From: Bacillota bacterium
GTDB taxonomy: Bacteria > Bacillota > Clostridia > Lachnospirales > Anaerotignaceae
Direction of reading: 5' to 3'
Length of the DNA: 64,000 bases
Assembly (NCBI GenBank): GCA_019422105.1
Contig: JAHZDZ010000001.1
Span: 145,751-209,750, forward strand
Part shown: positions 48,668 through 58,800 of the stretch, piece by piece
How positions within the stretch are numbered: position 1 is the first letter of the stretch
Layout: the number at the start of each line of letters is the position of its first letter
The notes under the pieces: model-generated
The model's database searches: none
What the model was told of the DNA's origin: nothing
Seen by the model: only the letters and a program-made list of their open reading frames with translations
Position numbers and translations under genes: made by a program

Positions 48668-50062
48668 TTAAGATACAATTGCCTTTTTATGTCCTTCATG
48701 AACCGACATATCTCCAAAATCCAAAACATGATTTAACTTTTCAATCCCCTTTTTCTTCATCAGCTCGCTGACAGGAATATTGAGATATAGTGCCTGCTTT
48801 GCCAGCTCCGCCGCTTTTTTATAACCAATATAGGGACAAAGAGCCGTAACCTTTACAATACTGTTTTCGAACAGCTCCTCGCATCGTTCTTCGTTGGCTG
48901 TTATCCCCTCAACACAGTTGTCCGTAAGTGTTGCCGCAGCCTGGCGCAGCGTTGTGATTGATTCAAAAAGCTTATACAAAAGCACCGGCTCAAAAGCATT
49001 GAGCTCCAGCTGGCCTGCCTCTGCCGCCATGGTAATGGTACAGTCATTCCCTATAATATTAAAAGCCACCTGACTGACAACCTCGGGAATGACGGGATTT
49101 ACCTTGCCCGGCATAATGGAGGATCCGTTCTGCTTCGCCGGAAGATTGATTTCACCAATTCCCGTCTTAGGTCCGCTGGATAACAACCGTAAATCATTTG
49201 ACATTTTAGACAATGTCACAGCACATGCTTTCAAAGCTCCTGAAACAGCAACAAAGCATTCTATATTCTGCGTGCCGTCAATTAAGTCCTCCGCCCTTTG
49301 AAATGGGTACCCCGTGATTTTTTCCAGATTGCCGATAACCGTATCCAGATATGCCTTGTCGGCGTTGATGGCAGTTCCAATTGCGGTACCGCCCAGGTTA
49401 ATTGTCAAAAGCTCTTCTTTTGCTTTTCTTATCCTGCGGGTATCCCTGTCAACCGCAGAGAAATACGCCTGAAAGCATTGCCCCAGCTTCATGGGAACCG
49501 CGTCCTGGAGCTGCGTCCTGCCCACCTTTGTAATATTTTTAAACGCAACCGCCTTTTCATATAATGCATCCTGAAGCCTGAGAAGTTCCGGCAGCACACT
49601 GTCAATCAGCTTCAGCGCTGTCAGCTTCCCCGCCGTAGGATACACATCATTGGTGGACTGGCACATATTGACATGGTCATTGGGATGGACAACTGAATAA
49701 TCGCCCTTTTCGCCTCCCAAAAGCTCAATGGCACGGTTTGCTATGATTTCGTTCATATTCATGTTGGCAGAGGTTCCGGCGCCTCCCTGTATTGGGTCTA
49801 CAATAAAAAACTCATGTAAGCCGCCGTCTATGATTTCGTCGCAGGCATTGTCAATCGCTGCGTAAATCTCCCTTCCAAGTTTGCCCGATTTATAGTTGGA
49901 CGCTGCCGCTGCCTTCTTAATCTGCGCCAGTGAAATAATCATATCACTGTTTGTTCTCACACCTGTTATATCAAAATTTTGCTTTGCTCTAAGGCTTTGC
50001 ACACCATAATACACTCCGTCCGGTATATTTAAACTTCCAATGGAATCCTCTTCAATCCTCAT
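48668..50062 (-). CDS. aspA: Aspartate ammonia-lyase
   Basis: A 464-residue member of the fumarase/aspartase superfamily that releases ammonia from aspartate to give fumarate. The superfamily signature with the catalytic serine is GSSIMPGKVNP at 313-323. GAGTSANMN (95-103) and NDHVNMCQSTND (128-139) contribute the other active-site regions. The start MRIEEDSIG and the TS-type motif favour aspartase over fumarase. The ATG at 50062 follows GGAGGGATTAAAA. It is divergent from an Lrp/AsnC regulator that probably controls it. Confidence 0.93.
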   Translation of the reverse strand: MRIEEDSIGSLNIPDGVYYGVQSLRAKQNFDITGVRTNSDMIISLAQIKKAAAASNYKSGKLGREIYAAIDNACDEIIDGGLHEFFIVDPIQGGAGTSANMNMNEIIANRAIELLGGEKGDYSVVHPNDHVNMCQSTNDVYPTAGKLTALKLIDSVLPELLRLQDALYEKAVAFKNITKVGRTQLQDAVPMKLGQCFQAYFSAVDRDTRRIRKAKEELLTINLGGTAIGTAINADKAYLDTVIGNLEKITGYPFQRAEDLIDGTQNIECFVAVSGALKACAVTLSKMSNDLRLLSSGPKTGIGEINLPAKQNGSSIMPGKVNPVIPEVVSQVAFNIIGNDCTITMAAEAGQLELNAFEPVLLYKLFESITTLRQAAATLTDNCVEGITANEERCEELFENSIVKVTALCPYIGYKKAAELAKQALYLNIPVSELMKKKGIEKLNHVLDFGDMSVHEGHKKAIVS

Positions 50063-50103
50063 TTTTAATCCCTCCATATGCTTTGTATTGTTTTGTTGTA
50101 TGG

Positions 50104-50132
50104 AGAATAACACCAATCAAAATCAGTGTAAA
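50104..50132 (-). promoter_or_regulatory. Promoter of aspA
   Basis: TTTACA (50132-50127), a 17-base spacer and TATTCT (50109-50104), 42 bp before the aspA start. Confidence 0.6.
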
Positions 50133-50238
50133 TAGATGGGGAAGCATTTCCTGTTTTATCTGTTTTTTTGATTATATACTGGATTTTATCAAATTAAAGA
50201 GCGGAAAACCTTCTTTTATTGCATTGCCTTTTCTGCCC

Positions 50239-50267
50239 TTGACATCATTTTTTCCTTGTCTTATAGT
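50239..50267 (+). promoter_or_regulatory. Promoter of the Lrp/AsnC regulator gene
   Basis: TTGACA (50239-50244), a 17-base spacer and TATAGT (50262-50267), about 30 bp before the ATG at 50299. Confidence 0.78.
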
Positions 50268-50298
50268 GTAATCAGACTACGAAAAAGAGGTAAAAAAT

Positions 50299-50742
50299 AT
50301 GGATAAAATTGACTGTAAGCTAATACAAATTATGGAAAATAATGCCAGAACACCATTAAAGGTGTTGGCGGAAAAGGTATTTCTTTCTCCGTCGGCAGTC
50401 TCCGCCAGGTTGGAACGGCTGGAAAGAGAAAAAATTATCACCGGCTATCACGCCAGTGTGGACTCGCTGAAGCTCGGATACCCTATTACCGCTTTTATAA
50501 ACCTGGCCGTAGAACCGGTTCAAAAGCCTGAATTTTATGATTATATCAAACCTATTCCAAACGTGCTGGAATGTAATTGTATTACTGGCAACTATTCTAT
50601 GCTGATTAAAGTCATATTCCAGAGCACACAGCAGCTGGATCAGTTTATCGGAGAACTGCAAAAATTCGGCCATACACAAACCCAGATTGTGTTCGCCACA
50701 CCAATTGCCCACAGAGAGGTACAATTGGGAGATTCAGAATAA
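50299..50742 (+). CDS. Lrp/AsnC family transcriptional regulator
   Basis: A 147-residue regulator. The N-terminal helix-turn-helix covers PLKVLAEKVFLSPSAVSARLERLE (about residues 19-42), and the C-terminal RAM domain has GYHASVDSLKLGYPITAFINL and the ligand-sensing GNYSMLIKVIF. Such proteins sense amino acids and form octamers that wrap DNA. Its divergence from aspA suggests that it controls aspartate breakdown in response to an amino acid. AGAGG precedes the ATG. Confidence 0.92.
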   Translation: MDKIDCKLIQIMENNARTPLKVLAEKVFLSPSAVSARLERLEREKIITGYHASVDSLKLGYPITAFINLAVEPVQKPEFYDYIKPIPNVLECNCITGNYSMLIKVIFQSTQQLDQFIGELQKFGHTQTQIVFATPIAHREVQLGDSE

Positions 50743-50799
50743 AGAAGGAGTGTTGCTGTGTTAAAATAGCATACTTGCTTTTGTTTAGAATTCTATAAA

Positions 50800-50828
50800 A
50801 AAAATACCCTGTTTCCACAGGGTATTTT
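50800..50828. terminator. Terminator shared by tuf and the convergent regulator gene
   Basis: AAAATACCCTG-TTTCCA-CAGGGTATTTT is a perfect 11-bp stem with A- and T-runs on both sides, between the two converging genes. Confidence 0.88.
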
Positions 50829-50842
50829 ATTTTTATTGAGAA

Positions 50843-52036
50843 TTACTCAACGATTTCTGTAACAGAGCCAGCGCCTACTGTTCTGCCGCCCTCACGGATG
50901 GAGAAACGAAGACCAGGAGCCATAGCTACTTTTGTGATTAATTCTACGGACATCTCAACGTTGTCGCCAGGCATACACATCTCAACGCCTTCTGGAAGGT
51001 TGATAACGCCTGTAACGTCTGTTGTTCTGAAGTAGAACTGTGGACGATAGTTGTTGAAGAATGGTGTATGACGTCCACCCTCTTCTTTGCTCAATACGTA
51101 AACCTGAGCTTTGAATTTTGTATGAGGTGTGATAGAGCCTGGTTTTGCGAGAACCTGTCCTCTTTCGATTTCAGTTCTCTGAACACCACGAAGAAGAACA
51201 CCAATGTTGTCGCCTGCTTCAGCCTGATCAAGAAGCTTTCTGAACATCTCAACGCCTGTAACAACAACCTTACGAGCTTCGTCAGCAAGACCAACGATTT
51301 CAACCTCATCCTGAACCTTAACAACACCGCTTTCAACCCTACCGGTTGCAACTGTACCACGGCCTGTGATAGAGAATACGTCCTCTACTGGCATAAGGAA
51401 AGGTTTGTCTGTATCACGTTTTGGAATTGGAACGTATTTTTCAATCTCTTCAAATAATTCAACAATCTTGTCACCCCATGGGCCTGCTGGATCCTGAAGA
51501 GCCTGGAATGCGGAACCTCTGATGATAGGTGTGTCATCGCCTGGGAAGTCATACTCTGTCAAAAGGTCTCTGATTTCCATTTCTACCAGGTCAAGTAATT
51601 CCTCATCGTCAACCATGTCACATTTGTTCATGAATACAACGATGTAAGGAACGCCTACCTGACGGGAAAGAAGGATATGCTCTCTTGTCTGAGCCATAGG
51701 GCCGTCTGTTGCAGCAACAACAAGGATGGAAGCATCCATCTGAGCAGCGCCTGTGATCATGTTCTTAACGTAGTCAGCATGTCCTGGGCAGTCAACGTGA
51801 GCGTAGTGTCTCTCAGGAGTTTCATACTCAACGTGAGCTGTAGAAATCGTGATTCCACGTTCTCTCTCCTCAGGAGCCTTGTCGATGTTATCGAAAGCTA
51901 CTTCCTCGCCGAGTTTATATCTCTCGTGAAGTGTCTTTGTGATAGCTGCTGTCAAAGTTGTTTTACCGTGGTCAACGTGGCCGATTGTACCAATGTTAAC
52001 GTGAGGTTTGGTTCTTTCAAATTTTTGTTTAGCCAT
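50843..52036 (-). CDS. tuf: Translation elongation factor Tu
   Basis: A 397-residue GTPase that brings aminoacyl-tRNA to the ribosome. G-motifs are GHVDHGKT, DCPGHADY and NKCDMVDD. The C-terminal barrel ends with GLRFSIREGGRTVGAGSVTEIVE. The ATG at 52036 follows AAGGAGGATTTTCAAA; the long upstream frame is spurious. It is last in the rpsL-rpsG-fusA-tuf set and also has its own promoter. Confidence 0.99.
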   Translation of the reverse strand: MAKQKFERTKPHVNIGTIGHVDHGKTTLTAAITKTLHERYKLGEEVAFDNIDKAPEERERGITISTAHVEYETPERHYAHVDCPGHADYVKNMITGAAQMDASILVVAATDGPMAQTREHILLSRQVGVPYIVVFMNKCDMVDDEELLDLVEMEIRDLLTEYDFPGDDTPIIRGSAFQALQDPAGPWGDKIVELFEEIEKYVPIPKRDTDKPFLMPVEDVFSITGRGTVATGRVESGVVKVQDEVEIVGLADEARKVVVTGVEMFRKLLDQAEAGDNIGVLLRGVQRTEIERGQVLAKPGSITPHTKFKAQVYVLSKEEGGRHTPFFNNYRPQFYFRTTDVTGVINLPEGVEMCMPGDNVEMSVELITKVAMAPGLRFSIREGGRTVGAGSVTEIVE

Positions 52037-52137
52037 TTTGAAAATCCTCCTTAAAATTTTATGAGGGTGGTATCCCTCTTCCTCTTTTTTAATTTCACTG
52101 CAAAAATAACTGCAATATACAATTGACTTCAAGCATA

Positions 52138-52166
52138 ATTATATTAAAAATAGTAGATATTTGCAA
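52138..52166 (-). promoter_or_regulatory. Separate promoter of tuf
   Basis: TTGCAA (52166-52161), a 17-base spacer and a perfect TATAAT (52143-52138) in the 211-bp gap between fusA and tuf. It gives tuf an extra dose above the str operon transcript. Confidence 0.8.
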
Positions 52167-52247
52167 TACTTTTTTTAAAGACAAATAACTTTGAAATCAA
52201 AGGAATCAAGCCTTTTTTACAGGCTGACAGTGAAGCTGTGCCGATTC

Positions 52248-54338
52248 TTATTTATCGTCATTTCTTCCGGCAAGAACCTTCTCCTGAACACTCTTAGGAC
52301 ACTGCTCATAATGGTCTACTTCCATTACATAGGTACCGCGGCCCTGAGAGCGTGAACGAAGGTCTGTGGAGTATCCAAACATTTCCGCAAGAGGCACAAA
52401 GGAATGAATAACCTGTACACCGTTTCTTGCTTCCATACCTTCAATACGTCCACGGCGGGAGTTAATATCACCGATAACATCGCCCATGTAGTCCTCCGGC
52501 ACAGAAACCGTAACCTTCATGATAGGCTCTAACAAAATCGCATCGCCTTTTCTCATTGCTTCCTTGAAAGCCATGGAACCTGCAATCTGATAAGCCATCT
52601 CAGAGGAGTCGACATCATGGTAGGAACCGTCATATACCTCAGCCTTTACGCCAAGTACGGGATATCCGCCCAGAATACCGCTTTGCATTGCTTCCTGAAT
52701 ACCTTTATCAATTGCGGGAATGTATTCTCTTGGAATAGATCCGCCGACTGTGCTGTTTATAAACTCATAGTTGTGATCCGCATTTGTGTCGATCGGGAAG
52801 AAACGAACCTTACAATGTCCGTACTGTCCACGACCGCCTGACTGACGAACAAATTTTCCTTCTACGTCAACAGCCTTCTTAAATGTCTCTTTGTAAGCAA
52901 CCTGTGGGTTTCCGACATTGGCCTCAACCTTGAACTCACGAAGTAAACGGTCAACAATGATTTCCAGGTGAAGCTCACCCATACCGGAAATAATTGTCTG
53001 CCCTGTCTCATGGTCTGTATAAGTCTTGAAGGTTGGATCCTCCTCAGCAAGCTTCGCAAGGGCAATTCCCATTTTATCTCTGCCCGCTTTTGTCTTAGGC
53101 TCTATGGCAACGGATATAACGGGCTCAGGGAAATTCATGGACTCAAGAATAACCTCATGAGCTTCATCACAGATAGTATCGCCTGTTGTTGTAATTTTGA
53201 AACCGACTGCCGCTGCAATATCGCCGGCATAAACCTTGTCAATTTCTTCACGGTGGTTTGCATGCATCTGAAGGATACGTCCAACACGCTCTTTCTTGCC
53301 TTTTACGGAATTATACACATAGGATCCGGCATCTAAAGTACCGGAGTATACTCTGAAGAATGCCAGCTTTCCGACAAACGGGTCATTCATAATCTTAAAT
53401 GCCAAAGCTGCGAAAGGCTCTTCATCGGAAGAATGTCTTTCTACTTCCTCACCTGTATGGGGATCCTCACCCTTGATAGCAGGAATATCGGTTGGTGCAG
53501 GCATATAATCAATAACACCGTCAAGAAGCTTCTGAACGCCCTTGTTTCTGTAAGCGGAGCCACAGAAAACAGGAATCAGCTCACAGGCAATACAAGCCCT
53601 GCGGAGTGCTGCTTTCAATTCCTCAACGGAAATTTCAACGCCCTCCAAGTATTTGTCCATTAAATCCTCGTCTGTCTCGGCAATAGCCTCAACCATTAAC
53701 TGCCTGTATTCCTCAGCCTTGTCCTTCATATTCTCGGGGATTTCTTCCTCGTCAATATCTTTTCCAAGGTCGTCTTCATAGATATACGCTTTCATGCTCA
53801 TTAAATCAATAACGCCAACGAAATCGCTTTCCGCACCCACAGGAAGCTCCAAGGCTACCGGATGAGCGCCCAGACGGTCCTTCATCATTTGAATTACATT
53901 GTAGAAATCAGCACCCATAATGTCCATTTTGTTGACAAATGCCATCCTTGGTACATTATAGTTGTCTGCCTGACGCCAAACTGTCTCTGACTGCGGCTCA
54001 ACGCCGCCCTTAGCACAGAATACGCATACAGCGCCGTCCAATACACGAAGGGAACGCTCAACTTCTACTGTAAAGTCAACGTGTCCTGGTGTATCAATTA
54101 TATTTATCCTGTTATCATTCCAATGGCATGTTGTAGCTGCTGAAGTTATTGTGATACCTCTCTCCTGCTCCTGCTCCATCCAGTCCATAGTTGCTGTACC
54201 CTCATGGGTATCACCAATTTTGTAATTACGTCCTGTATAGTACAAAATACGTTCAGTGAGAGTGGTCTTACCAGCATCGATATGTGCCATAATGCCAATA
54301 TTTCTTGTTTTGGCAAGTGGAAACGCTCTGTTAGACAC
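52248..54338 (-). CDS. fusA: Translation elongation factor G
   Basis: A 696-residue translocase GTPase. Domain I has AHIDAGKTTLTERIL, the switch II DTPGHVDFTVEVERSLR and NKMDIMGADF. Domains III-V follow, with GMGELHLEIIVDRLLREFKV. The GTG at 54338 follows GGAGGAGTAAGT. It lies between rpsG and tuf. Confidence 0.99.
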   Translation of the reverse strand: MSNRAFPLAKTRNIGIMAHIDAGKTTLTERILYYTGRNYKIGDTHEGTATMDWMEQEQERGITITSAATTCHWNDNRINIIDTPGHVDFTVEVERSLRVLDGAVCVFCAKGGVEPQSETVWRQADNYNVPRMAFVNKMDIMGADFYNVIQMMKDRLGAHPVALELPVGAESDFVGVIDLMSMKAYIYEDDLGKDIDEEEIPENMKDKAEEYRQLMVEAIAETDEDLMDKYLEGVEISVEELKAALRRACIACELIPVFCGSAYRNKGVQKLLDGVIDYMPAPTDIPAIKGEDPHTGEEVERHSSDEEPFAALAFKIMNDPFVGKLAFFRVYSGTLDAGSYVYNSVKGKKERVGRILQMHANHREEIDKVYAGDIAAAVGFKITTTGDTICDEAHEVILESMNFPEPVISVAIEPKTKAGRDKMGIALAKLAEEDPTFKTYTDHETGQTIISGMGELHLEIIVDRLLREFKVEANVGNPQVAYKETFKKAVDVEGKFVRQSGGRGQYGHCKVRFFPIDTNADHNYEFINSTVGGSIPREYIPAIDKGIQEAMQSGILGGYPVLGVKAEVYDGSYHDVDSSEMAYQIAGSMAFKEAMRKGDAILLEPIMKVTVSVPEDYMGDVIGDINSRRGRIEGMEARNGVQVIHSFVPLAEMFGYSTDLRSRSQGRGTYVMEVDHYEQCPKSVQEKVLAGRNDDK

Positions 54339-54486
54339 ACTTACTCCTCCTTTAAATTATCTGTTTAAATCCCGATTTCTATATTATGCCGCAAGGCAGT
54401 CAATTTTATTCGAGAACTGCTGTTTCATCCCGGAGGAACCCCCTAAGACAAAACAGCAGGTATAAGCCGTCCGGCTAAAAAATTTC

Positions 54487-54957
54487 TTACCACTTGTAAT
54501 GGGAGAAAGCTTTGTTTGCCTCTGCCATTTTGTGTGTTTCGTCTTTTTTCTTTACAGCGCCGCCGGCGTTGTTGAGAGCATCCAGTATCTCGCCTGATAA
54601 GCGGTCTACCATTGTCTTCTCGCCGCGTTTTCTGCTGTAGGTTGTCAGCCAGCGAAGTCCCAAAGTGCGTCTTCTTTCCGGTCTGATCTCCATTGGCACC
54701 TGATAAGTAGCACCGCCGACACGGCGAGCCTTTACTTCCAATACCGGCATGATATTGTTCAAAGCTTCCTCAAAAGCTTCCAAAGGTTCCTTGCCTGTCT
54801 TTTCTGCTACTTTTTCGAATGCACCGTAAACGATTTTCTGAGCAACGCCTTTTTTACCGTCAAGCATGATACTGTTGATTAATTTCGTAACAAGCTTGCT
54901 CTTGTATAAAGGGTCTGGTAAAACTTCTCTTTTTGCTACATGACCTTTTCTTGGCAC
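54487..54957 (-). CDS. rpsG: 30S ribosomal protein S7
   Basis: A 156-residue S7, which starts assembly of the small-subunit head and lines the E site. It reads MPRKGHVAKREVLPDPLYKS and ends HKMAEANKAFSHYKW. The GTG at 54957 follows AAGGAGGGAAGAATC; an in-frame ATG 24 bp upstream precedes that site and is not used. Between rpsL and fusA. Confidence 0.98.
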   Translation of the reverse strand: MPRKGHVAKREVLPDPLYKSKLVTKLINSIMLDGKKGVAQKIVYGAFEKVAEKTGKEPLEAFEEALNNIMPVLEVKARRVGGATYQVPMEIRPERRRTLGLRWLTTYSRKRGEKTMVDRLSGEILDALNNAGGAVKKKDETHKMAEANKAFSHYKW

Positions 54958-55147
54958 GATTCTTCCCTCCTTAATATTCATTCTCTCATAGGTACTTCGT
55001 GTGATTCATACTCGAAATCTAAAGTACTCACGCGTTCCATGCCTTAACTTTTTTAAATCTATACGAAAACGCAAAGACGTATTATTTGTGTAAGGCATTT
55101 CTTTTCAGGCAGCATGTGCCCTTTGACACAACAAGGTGTCTTTTTTC

Positions 55148-55570
55148 TTACTTCTTCGCTGCTTTTGGACGTTTCGCGCCGTATTTGGAACGGGCCTGCA
55201 TCCTTTTTGCAACACCTGCTGTATCCAGTGTACCTCTGACAATGTGGTAACGAACACCAGGCAGGTCTTTTACCCTGCCGCCCCTTATCAGAACAACACT
55301 ATGCTCCTGAAGGTTATGTCCCTCACCTGGGATGTAAGCGGTTACCTCGATACCGTTTGTCAAACGAACTCTGGCGATTTTTCTCAGAGCAGAGTTTGGT
55401 TTCTTCGGTGTAGAAGTTTTAACTGCTGTACAAACACCACGTCTTTGAGGAGAAGAGATATCTGTCGCTTTCTTTTTCAGAGAGTTCAGACCCTTCTGCA
55501 AAGCTGGGGCAGTTGATTTCTTTTCAACTGTCTGTCTGCCTTTTCTTACTAACTGATTAAATGTTGGCAT
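55148..55570 (-). CDS. rpsL: 30S ribosomal protein S12
   Basis: A 140-residue S12 of the decoding centre, the streptomycin target. It starts MPTFNQLVRKGRQTVEKKST. The streptomycin-sensitive loop reads TPKKPNSALRK, the second loop VRGGRVKDLPGVRYHIVRG. The ATG at 55570 follows AAGGAGGTGCAATCAA. It heads the str operon with a strong promoter about 115 bp upstream. Confidence 0.98.
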   Translation of the reverse strand: MPTFNQLVRKGRQTVEKKSTAPALQKGLNSLKKKATDISSPQRRGVCTAVKTSTPKKPNSALRKIARVRLTNGIEVTAYIPGEGHNLQEHSVVLIRGGRVKDLPGVRYHIVRGTLDTAGVAKRMQARSKYGAKRPKAAKK

Positions 55571-55680
55571 TTGATTGCACCTCCTTACAAAATTAATACG
55601 TTTTTGCCATTGCAAATTCCAGTTACCTTTGTGCTGAAAACAGGCATACCTTAATAAAGCCTATTGACAGACACTAAACG

Positions 55681-55709
55681 AGTTTATCACCTGTAAAACA
55701 AATTGTCAA
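55681..55709 (-). promoter_or_regulatory. Promoter of the rpsL-rpsG-fusA-tuf operon
   Basis: TTGACA (55709-55704), a 17-base spacer and TAAACT (55686-55681) preceded by TGA, an extended -10. Placed between the rpoC terminator and rpsL. Confidence 0.85.
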
Positions 55710-55760
55710 TCATTTTTTGAAATCTTTGTCCAAAGGATATTTTTTTGGCCCAAAGGCCTC

Positions 55761-55787
55761 AAAAAGCCCCGCATATCTCAGCGGGGC
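55761..55787 (-). terminator. Terminator of rpoBC
   Basis: On the minus strand GCCCCGC and GCGGGGC pair over an 8-base loop and are followed by TTTTT. It begins 25 bp after the rpoC stop. Confidence 0.87.
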
Positions 55788-55811
55788 AGTTTCTTTGCTA
55801 TCCGAAGCTAT

Positions 55812-58800
55812 TTACATTATCCTGTCGTCATCCTCATCGGAATCCTCAACCATTTTAATGTCAATATTGCGGTATCGCTGCATACCGGTACCGGCAGGAA
55901 TCAGCTTACCGATAATAACATTTTCCTTCAGACCAATCAACGGGTCAATCTTGCCTTTGATCGCCGCCTCCGTCAGAACTCTTGTGGTCTCCTGGAAGGA
56001 TGCCGCTGAAAGGAAGGAATCCGTTGCGAGAGACGCCTTTGTGATACCCAGAAGCACTCTGGAACCCTTTGCGGGCTCCTTGCCCTCCGCCTCAAGCTCG
56101 GCGTTGGTATCCTCAAAGGTAAGCCAGTCTACAAGGCTTCCCGGAAGGAATTCCGTGTCGCCGTTTTCTTCAATCTTGACTCTCTTGAGCATCTGACGCA
56201 CGATAACCTCAATATGCTTATCATTAATCTCAACACCCTGAAGACGGTAAACCCTCTGTACCTCCTGAATCATATAGTCCTGAACGCCTCTCAGTCCTTT
56301 AATCTTCAAAATATCATGGGGGTTAACACTACCCTCTGTAATCTCATCGCCTGCTTCGATAACGTCGCCTTCAAACACCTTGATTCTGGATCCGTAAGGG
56401 ATCAGGTAATCCTTTGCCTCACCTGTTTCATGGTTTGCAACCGTAACCTCACGTTTTTTCTTGGTGTCGCTGACGCTGACCGTACCGCCAAACTCTGCAA
56501 TAATAGCAAGGCCCTTTGGTTTTCTCGCTTCAAAAAGCTCCTCAACACGGGGAAGACCCTGTGTGATGTCATCTCCAGCGATACCGCCTGTATGGAAGGT
56601 ACGCATGGTAAGCTGTGTACCCGGCTCACCAATTGACTGTGCAGCAATAATACCGACAGATTCGCCGATACGCACAGGGCGGCCGCTGGCCATATTAGCC
56701 CCGTAGCACTTGGAGCAGATACCAATCTTGGAACGGCAGGTCAGCACTGTACGGATAAGCACCTTCTTAATGCCCGCTTTGCCTACTCTTTCCGCCAAAT
56801 CAGGCGTAATCATGGAGTCCGCAGGCACAATAACCTCGCCTGTTTCGGGATGAACAATCTCCTCCACAGACCAGCGTCCGCGGATTCTGTCCTCAAGCCC
56901 CTCAATTACCTCGTTGCCGTCGGTAACAGCGGCAACCCAAAGTCCGGGCGCTTCCTTTCCTTCCGGTGTACAGTCCCACTCACGGATAATAATATCCTGG
57001 CTGACGTCAACCAGTCGTCTTGTCAGATAACCGGAATCGGCTGTACGAAGCGCCGTATCCGTCAGACCTTTTCTCGCGCCGTGAGCGGAAATAAAGTATT
57101 CCAAAACGGATAAGCCTTCACGGAAGTTAGCCTTAATGGGAAGTTCTATGATACCGCCCGATGTATTGGCCATCAATCCGCGCATACCTGCCAGCTGTTT
57201 AATCTGGCTGTTGGAACCACGGGCGCCGGAGTTCGCCATCATATAAATATTGTTGTACTTGCCAAGACCATTCAAAAGCGCAACCGTTATTTTGTCATTG
57301 GCAATATTCCATGTCTCAATAACCTTGTTATGGCGCTCCTCATCTGTCATAAGTCCACGTTTAAATTTCTTAGTGATAAGCTCAATGGCCTCTTCCGCCT
57401 CAGCCAGATATTCCACCTTTTCTTTCGGAATTTCCATATCCGATACGGAAACAGTCAAAGCCGCCCTGGTAGAGAATTTATAGCCAAGGGACTTTATCTT
57501 ATCCAGAACAATTGCTGTCTGAGTGGAACCGCATTTATTGATACAGCGGTTAATAATCTTGCCGATTGCCTTTTTGTCAACGAGGAAGTCAATCTCATAG
57601 CGGAATTTGTCCTCCTCCTTTGATCTGTCAATGTAACCCAGATTCTGGGGAATCGCCTCATTAAATATAATGCATCCAACGGTTGTGGGCACAATTCTTG
57701 TTTCCTTCACACCGTTAAATTCCAGCTCTCTTCTCACCTTAATTCTGGCATGAAGGGAAATTTCATGGTTGTCATAGGCAAGAATGGCTTCCAGCTCATC
57801 CTTGAATACTTTTCCCTCGCCCTTTTCGCCGTCCTTTACCAGTGTCAGGTAATACATACCCAAAATCATATCCTGGGAGGGCACTGTTACAGGTGCACCA
57901 TCAGAAGGCTTCAAAAGGTTATTGGGTGAAAGCAGAAGGAAACGGCACTCTGCCTGCGCTTCCACAGATAGGGGCACATGGACAGCCATCTGGTCACCGT
58001 CGAAGTCAGCGTTATAGGCTGTACAAACCAGCGGATGAAGCTTGATGGCACGGCCTTCCACAAGGATAGGCTCAAATGCCTGGATACCAAGCCTGTGGAG
58101 GGTAGGCGCACGGTTAAGCATAACAGGGTGCTCCCTGATTACCTCCTCCAAAACGTCCCAAACCTCTGTCTGAAGTCTCTCCACCATTCTCTTTGCGCTC
58201 TTAATATTATGCGCCAGTCCGTCCTCCACCAGTTTTTTCATAACAAAAGGCTTAAAAAGCTCAATTGCCATTTCCTTTGGAAGACCACACTGGTAAATTT
58301 TCAGTTCAGGGCCTACGACAATAACGGAACGTCCGGAATAGTCAACACGTTTGCCCAAAAGATTCTGACGGAAACGTCCCTGCTTTCCTTTCAGCATATC
58401 TGAAAGAGATTTCAGCGGCCTGTTTCCCGGGCCTGTGACAGGTCTGCCGCGGCGGCCGTTGTCAATGAGGGCGTCAACCGCTTCCTGAAGCATTCTCTTT
58501 TCATTTCTTACAATAATATCAGGAGCGCCCAAATCAAGAAGCCTTTTCAAACGGTTATTTCTGTTGATAACCCTCCTGTACAAGTCGTTCAAATCACTGG
58601 TAGCAAACCGGCCGCCGTCCAGCTGAACCATTGGACGGATATCAGGCGGAATAACAGGAATAGCATCCAGTATCATCCATTCCGGGCGGTTATTTGAGGT
58701 ACGGAAGGATTCTACAACCTCAAGCTTTTTGATAATACGGATTCTCTTCTGTCCAGATGTATCTCCCAGCTGTTTTTTTAAATCCTCGGCTTCCTTTTCC